Assembly: GCA_038030265.1 (NCBI GenBank)
Contig: CM075943.1
Span: 30,566,001-30,630,000 of the forward strand
Direction of reading: 5' to 3'
Length of the DNA stretch: 64,000 nucleotides
Source of the DNA: Corythucha ciliata
Taxonomy: Eukaryota; Arthropoda; Insecta; Hemiptera; Tingidae
The notes beneath the pieces were generated by a model, which saw only the letters and a list, made by a program, of their open reading frames with translations, did no database searches and was not told the origin of the DNA. This document shows, piece after piece, positions 59,056 through 64,000 of this stretch. Positions within the stretch are counted from its first letter, which is position 1; each line of letters opens with the position of its first letter. The translations under genes were made by a program, and so were the position numbers.

Positions 59056-59550
59056 TATATGTCGCATCCACTTGGCGAACTTGTCCACTTCATGAAATGA
59101 ATGTCCATTTCACGAAGTGGCTCCACTTGCCGTAATTTTAAAAAATTACGACATCTGGACAAAAAAAATATCCATTTCTTGAAAAGGAAATCGCGTTTGT
59201 CCAGTTGCTGAAATTAAGCTTTCTTACTACAAGTGGATGCACAACGTAATTTTTTAGCGGGTTTTTGAGTGCTCAATAAAATAACCTTTTTAAATAAAAC
59301 AAAACTTGTTTCAGCATCAGAGATTCCTCACTCATCCATTTCACGAAAAGGATAATATTGTGCATCCACTTGCAGTAATAGTGGAAGCTTGATTTCAGCA
59401 ATTGGACAAACACGAATCCCTTTTCAAGAAATGGACAATTTTTTTGTCCAGATGTCGTAATTTGTTGAAGTTACGGCAAATGGAGCCACTTCATGAAATG
59501 GACATCCATTTCGTGAAGTGGACAATTACTCGACATGGATGCGACATATA
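59056..59550. mobile_element. 495-bp foldback element with internal short palindromes
   Basis: tatatgtcgcatccacttgg is mirrored at the right end. Arms contain several near-palindromic motifs of the type cacttcatgaaatg / catttcacgaagtg, each about 14-16 bp. Confidence 0.8.
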
Positions 59551-60435
59551 CATATACTAAATAAAATTTCATAGCGACGTATCGCTCGGCCATTGTGTCG
59601 CGGCAAACTCCTAGCCTAGAGCACAGAAAACTTCCTAAGCAGATACCAGTCGCGTTTTTAATAAATGATCTAGATTTTTCATTATTCCCACTTCGTTCAG
59701 ACTTGTAGACTAATGCGACGTGGGACGTATCTTTCACGTCTCTTTTCAAATAATCAGGCAACGTGGCGCCCGTTCCCACGTGTAGGCGAAATTTCGGAAA
59801 ATTATAAAAAACAAAATGTATGTTGCCCTGAGATCACTTCAGACTTCGCTAGACACCCCCCCCCCCTCACTACAAAAAGTCAAGAGGGAGGGACATTTCA
59901 ATTAAAATAATCACGAGAAAAGATTATAATATTCTTTGTCCTCCTCCGTGAGCATACGAGCAGAGTATAGAAGCAAAAACTCCCGCTCGGATAGTAACAA
60001 GCTACCAGTAGCACCGAGTTGAGCATGCTTGACTATAGTCGCGGCCAGTAAATTTAGTCGCAAACAGAAATTACAAGAAATACCAAAAGGTTTCGCTTCG
60101 ATATTTCATGCTTAAAGTAGCAAGTAGCGCATTGTAGTAGCCTAATGTGAACGAGTTTCCCTCACCCCTCGCGCGTAAGCTACTGGTAGCTTACCTTTAG
60201 TAGCTTGCTACTGGTAGCGCGCTATTAGTAGCCTAGTGTGAACGGGGCTTAATTCTTGCCAAGTCATTTGACATAAGAATGGAAATTGACTCTGATATGG
60301 ACATAGCCAAAATCGACGTTTTAGGCAAAAGTTTGATACAATTCTGTAACGTTATCTCCGGTTCTAATCAAGTTAGAAAAATGGGCCAGCGCTCATTAAA
60401 GGTAAATAAATTTGCTATTTCTTTATTCCCGAACA
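59551..60435. other. gene-free stretch with a dispersed repeat
   Basis: 60250-60330 matches 48577-48660 directly and 60350-60415 matches 48780-48850 inverted, so both belong to one rearranged repeat family. tactggtagc motifs near 60180-60230 are short local repeats. Confidence 0.45.
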
Positions 60436-60479
60436 AAGTCATATGGAAACTAAGTCATTAAACTTTGTATTATTTGTAT
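60436..60479 (-). mobile_element. end fragment of the 8-bp-TSD MITE
   Basis: caaagtcatatggaaactaa then gtcattaaactttgtatt, identical in layout to the right end of the MITE at 46194-46538 read backwards. It is cut by the LTR that follows. A second piece of the MITE in the same orientation is at 63357-63393. Confidence 0.8.
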
Positions 60480-62302
60480 TGACGCCGTGTAGCTTAATGC
60501 GGCGGTCCGAAGATTGAGGGCCTTGAGGAAATAATCACGGTCGCCACCTGTTGTTGTCTTCTGGGTAACAGGCCCCAATATATTTTGTGGTATTTACAAT
60601 ATTTACAGTGTTGAAAATTAATATTCTTTCTGGAAAAGAGGTGTTCGCTCCGGGGAGGTCGGTCGTACTTCTGGACGCGAGCTCCTTCTGCGGTAGGCGT
60701 GCCTCTTTCGGTGGTGGGTGAGCGCCCTTGCGCTCGCCACAGGTCCTCTGGGTCGTCAGGGAGCGTCCCTCGATGCTGCCTGTGGGTCCTCTGGGTCGAA
60801 AAGGTGGGTAGCGCCCTTGCGCTTGCCCCAGATCCTTGGGGTTGGTAGCTCGATAGCGCCCTCGCGCTCGCCACAGGTCCTCTGGGCCGAAGTTCGGTTA
60901 GCGCCCTTGCGCTTGCCCTAGATCTTTGAGGATGGTGGCCAATTAGCGCCCTTGCGCTCGACGCAGGTCCTCTGGGCCGGAGTTCGGTTAGCGCCCTTGC
61001 GCTTGCCCTAGATCTTTGAGGATGGTGGCCGATTAGCGCCCTTGCGCTCGCCGCAGGTCCTCTGGGCCGTCTATGAGCGTCCCTTGACGCTATCTGCGGG
61101 TCCTCCGGGCTGAAGGTCGGTTAGCGCCCTTGCGCTTGCTCCAGGTCCTCGGGGTCGTCTATGAGCGTCCCTCGACGCTATCTGCGGGTCCTCCGGGCTG
61201 AAGTTCGGTTAGCGCCCCTGCGCTTGCTCCAGACTTCCTGGGTAGCCGGTCGGTTAGCGCCCTTGCGCTTGCTCCAGGTCCTCGGGGTCGTCTATGAGCG
61301 TCCCTCGACGCTATCTGCGGGTTCTCCGGGCTGAAGTTCGGTTAGCGCTCCTGCGCTCGCTCCAGCTGTAGGGGTGAGGACAGGGATGTGGTTCTGTCGC
61401 TCACCAGGAGTTCAAGGGCAGCCAATTAAGGCGCTAAGCCCTCTAGGCCCTCTGGTAAGGATTCACCCTGGGAGGTAGAGGGCAGGAAGGTGGAGCCTTC
61501 GTCGACCAGTAACTGGGAGAAGACCCGCCACCACAGGGAGGAGGACCGGCGTTCGTCGACCAATCACTGGGAGAAGCAGCCGGGGGTAGAGGGGGTTTGG
61601 CTGGGAACTCCTCGGTGTTCGTCAACCACAACGGGGAGAACTACCGAGGGGGTACGAAGGGTTTTGCTGGGAGTCCTTCCGGGTGGAAGTTAGCGCCCCT
61701 CGCGCTGTCCGTAGATCCTCTGGGATGATCCTGGGTCCGGTTAGCGTCCTTTTCGCTTCCCTCTTGCTCGGCCGGTCCTCGGTGTTCGTCAACCACGATG
61801 GGGAGAACTACCGAGGGGGCGACGGGTTCGCTGGCAGTCCTCCTGGTTGGCAGTTAGCGCCCTTGGCGCTGTCCGTAGATCCTCTGGGGTGGTCCTAGGT
61901 CCGATTGTCCCTTCTTGGAGTTCCACTGCTGCTCCAGTTAGCGTCCTGTTCGCTTCCCGTTGAGTCGGCTGGTCTTCTTCCGGGTTGGTCCTGGGTGTCT
62001 TGGCTGGTCCCGTGATCCTTCTTCTCTGGCTGCGGCCGTCCGAACGCCTCTTTCTTGGTCTCCGCACGGCTTATATAGCCCGTAGGAGGTACCACCCACT
62101 GCCACTCACGTGATTTCCCGGGAGTAGGGCATGGGCGGTCCTCTCATGCGCCGGTGTGTTGCGGGTGGTTCTCTTTCTGGGGGTGGAGATGTGGTTCAGC
62201 GAAGTCGTTTTCCCGTTGGGCTCTGGGGGTGGAGATGCGGTTTAGCGAAGTGTGTTGTACACTTACCGAGATCGAGGGGGGGCGTTTGGTTACCCGATCT
62301 CA
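60480..62302 (-). mobile_element. 3' LTR of a retrotransposon, with hairpin array
   Basis: On the minus strand it starts TGAGATCGGGTAACC (62302) right after a purine tract and ends GGCGTCA (60480). Start, TATA segment, tail (ggggcctgttaccca, caacaggtggcgaccgt) and end match the solo LTR at 30352-32634. The middle differs: about 60720-61370 is an array of 40-90-bp units, each with agcgcccttgcgct or agcgtccctcgacgct, both perfect stems with a 4-base loop. 61610-61750 and 61785-61900 are a longer tandem pair. Confidence 0.85.
62071..62077 (-). promoter_or_regulatory. TATA box of the minus-strand LTR
   Basis: TATATAA, about 225 bp inside the LTR, followed by gccgtgcgg. Same relative place as in the solo LTR. 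Confidence 0.6.
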
Positions 62303-62316
62303 TCCTCCCCCCTCAG
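62303..62316 (-). promoter_or_regulatory. polypurine tract next to the 3' LTR
   Basis: On the minus strand tgaggggggagga runs directly into the LTR's TGAGATC. This is the position and base content of the plus-strand primer of LTR elements. It shows that 62303-63239 is the retrotransposon's 3' interior. Confidence 0.65.
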
Positions 62317-62339
62317 CATAGCCACCCCCGAGCAGATGC

Positions 62340-63218
62340 TTAGTGTAATGTTATTTCTGGAGGAGGAGAAAGAAAATAGACTGCCTGAAAAAAATAAAAC
62401 GGTTTACCTTGTTTCGTCAGCGGTCTCCTCTCCGGTTGGGGTTCTACCAGCCAGAACCAAGTTGCTGTGATCGGTAGTCGGATAGCTGTTGGGGGGCCCC
62501 AGGGCTTGAGTAGGCTTTGCTCCGAGTGTACCCGTGGGAGCGTGGTTAGAAGGCGGGTAGCGCGGGAAGCCACGGCCCGAATGGGGGCCGCCTGATGATT
62601 GTCGATGGCGTTGGGCGCCGGTGGTGCGGCTGTGTTTTTTGTTGTTTCACCCAATGCACCATCAAGGTGGAGAGGCCAGCTGTGCTTCTGGGCCGTTGGT
62701 GTGGGGGTAGCCGCTATTGCTAGCTCCATCTGTTTGGCTCTCGAGGGTCGTCGAACCCCTCTTGAGACGCCTCGCCGTTTCCGCCTGGCCAGCCTCCTTT
62801 CGCGGCTGGTCTTCCATTCCTTTTCCGTGGTTAGGGGCGCTTCGGTGTCAGGTAAGGGAGGGAGTTCGTCGCCGGCCATTTTTTGTAGCGGTAGTAGGTC
62901 AACTGAACTTCCTTTCTTCTGAGCGTTTTCCTTCTGGAGTTGCTTTCCCCTTTTTCCTGAGCGGGTGTTATTTTGATTCCGGTGAGTTATCTTCTTCCGA
63001 TTAGATCTCTTTTTTCGCACTTGCAAGGTTGAGATCGTGGAGAGTTTAGCACTCTTCACCTTTTTTATTTGGGGTGAGTGGGCTTGGTTGCCATTCCCAC
63101 GGAGAGCTGAACTTTTCCCCAGCGCATCCTGGGTGTGGTGGCGGTTACTCCTCCGGGGGTCGAGACCGTCAGAAGACTTGTTGAGTTTGTTGGAGATAGG
63201 GCGTTCATTGGTGTACAC
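62340..63218 (-). CDS. basic protein at the 3' end of the LTR retrotransposon, unrecognised
   Basis: A 292-residue open frame ends 24 bp before the polypurine tract. It is very rich in Lys/Arg in its first half (for example KKRSNRKKITHR, RERRLARRKRRGVSRGVRR) and Pro/Ala/Thr-rich later, with no protease, RT, RNase H, integrase or Cys-His zinc knuckle motif and no membrane segment that I would trust. Its place just before the 3' LTR suggests either a C-terminal extension of pol or a third ORF. The frame may begin further upstream, beyond the truncation at about 63239. It could be a nucleic-acid-binding protein, but this is inferred from charge only. Confidence 0.4.
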   Translation of the reverse strand: MYTNERPISNKLNKSSDGLDPRRSNRHHTQDALGKSSALRGNGNQAHSPQIKKVKSAKLSTISTLQVRKKRSNRKKITHRNQNNTRSGKRGKQLQKENAQKKGSSVDLLPLQKMAGDELPPLPDTEAPLTTEKEWKTSRERRLARRKRRGVSRGVRRPSRAKQMELAIAATPTPTAQKHSWPLHLDGALGETTKNTAAPPAPNAIDNHQAAPIRAVASRATRLLTTLPRVHSEQSLLKPWGPPTAIRLPITATWFWLVEPQPERRPLTKQGKPFYFFQAVYFLSPPPEITLH

Positions 63219-63239
63219 CTTTTTGCTCTCTTTTTACAT

Positions 63240-63347
63240 GCTTAATGAAACAAATTATGGTATCAAAATTATTACTTCTGGGACGGCTTAGGGTATCCGT
63301 ATACGGAATGAAATGCACTCTTTCCGACCGCCAGCTGCCGGAGCGAA
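63240..63347 (+). mobile_element. module-repeat element, 3' tail only
   Basis: gaaacaaattatggtatc, gggacggcttaggg, the aatgaaatgcactc repeat and the agctgccggagcgaa end, then a T run. The rest of the element is lost at the junction with the LTR retrotransposon. Confidence 0.85.
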
Positions 63348-63356
63348 TTTTTTTTT

Positions 63357-63393
63357 TATTCTTAACGGGAGCAAAAATCCCAACCCAAAATAA
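63357..63393 (-). mobile_element. 37-bp piece of the 8-bp-TSD MITE
   Basis: attcttaacgggagcaaaaa then tcccaacccaaaata equals 46239-46275 read backwards. It is trapped between two oppositely oriented module-repeat tails. Confidence 0.8.
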
Positions 63394-63398
63394 AAAAA

Positions 63399-64000
63399 AT
63401 TCGCTCCGGCAGCTGCCGGTCGGAAAGAGTGCAATTCATTTTGTATACGGATACCCTGCCGTCCCAGAAGTAGTAATGTTGAGACCACGAATTGTTTCGT
63501 TTATGTTTGACCCTCCCTCGTACTGTTTGCTGCCGGGTTTGTTTAAGCTGAACTTGATGGGAATCAAAGGCTATTTCAAAATGGAATCATTATACCGAAT
63601 ATAATGCTTCTGGAATCAACTGGTGATTTGTAGTGATTTTTTTACCATTTCAATCCCTATTTTCCCCCCTCCACCTTGACCGAATCAAAGGCTACTTTAA
63701 CATGGAGTATACGTACTGAATATGATGCTTCTAGAATCAACTGGTGACTTGTAGTGATTTTTTGATCATTTCAAGCCGTACCTATTTCCCCCCCCCCCAC
63801 CACCTTGACCGATTTGGCCCAAATGCAATACCGACCGGGGTCTTATGACTACTGATTTTTTTGCCAAAGCGCGTTCCGCTAAATTAATTTGTACGAAAGT
63901 TATCGTGCTAACGTGACCACACGCTTATTTCCACCCCGGGGGCACAACGCCCTCCCCCTTGACTTTTTCAAAAAATGAAAATGGGAATCAAAGGCTAGTC
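63399..64000 (-). mobile_element. module-repeat element on the minus strand, cut by window end
   Basis: Read backwards it starts with the 3' tail (tcgctccggcagctgccgg, tgcaattcatt) and continues into modules marked by tcaactggtgatttg, cgaccggggtcttatgac and gcgttccgctaaat. It runs off the right edge. Confidence 0.85.

Noticed and set aside
60540..60560. tRNA primer-binding site (tggcgaccgt) after an LTR
   Set aside because: Both LTR copies continue past it to the same GCGTCA end, and in the solo copy the target duplication lies after that end, so the motif is inside the LTR.

Overview
This window is animal nuclear DNA, most likely from an insect or another arthropod. It has introns with GT/AG borders, tRNA-derived SINEs, LTR and non-LTR retroelements, many inverted-repeat DNA transposons, and part of one conserved developmental gene. 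I cannot name the species. A hemipteran-like insect is a guess based on the type of IS630/Tc1-mariner transposase (N-terminal domain of the DUF4817 kind).

Host genes are scarce. The clear one is a SKI/SKOR-family corepressor (Drosophila name fuss) on the minus strand. Its three coding exons at 25101-25033, 24827-24602 and 24517-23709 encode the N-terminus, the DACH/SKI domain and the SMAD4-binding zinc region. The last part of the protein is not found. Two further exon-like segments (192-308 plus strand; 12740-12547 minus strand) each have a good acceptor and a stop codon but no recognised family.

The rest is a graveyard of mobile elements, many nested. From left to right: two copies of a repeat family with tandem modules (1708-2039, 2736-3515); a broken R1/LOA-like non-LTR retrotransposon (about 6810-4830, minus); a 2-kb near-perfect palindrome (7088-9100); a 155-bp MITE; and a MITE with a two-headed tRNA SINE inside (13599-14032). 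Next is a three-level nest (14503-21620). There a foldback element contains a module-repeat element, which contains two CAGGGTGG-ended elements inserted in one TA run. One of these carries an almost intact transposase (18010-16919). The stretch 25.2-30.3 kb holds a foldback element, MITEs and a SINE fragment.

At 30352-32634 lies a 2.28-kb solo LTR with a 4-bp target duplication and internal tandem units. From 36.4 to 38.8 kb there is a foldback and a MITE with a module-repeat element inserted; the same MITE is empty at 46194-46538. The stretch 42.4-47.0 kb is a decayed ISL2EU-type (THAP/DDE plus SWIM/YqaJ-like) element with coding remnants in mirror order. The stretch 48.9-51.2 kb is a hairpin broken by a PIF/Harbinger remnant, itself broken by a CAGGGTGG foldback. 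The right end (60436-64000) holds pieces of the same MITE, a minus-strand 3' LTR with an array of small GC-rich hairpins, 0.9 kb of retrotransposon interior with a basic ORF, and two module-repeat ends facing each other.

The most interesting points are: the module-repeat family, whose layout (subterminal inverted repeat, about 296-bp tandem modules, 3' GC hairpin, insertion in T runs) resembles Helentron/DINE elements; outward-facing pairs of its 3' ends reused as small elements; a 54-bp in-frame GT-AG insertion bordered by an 8-bp repeat in the transposase; and the two LTRs that share ends but have unrelated internal tandem arrays.
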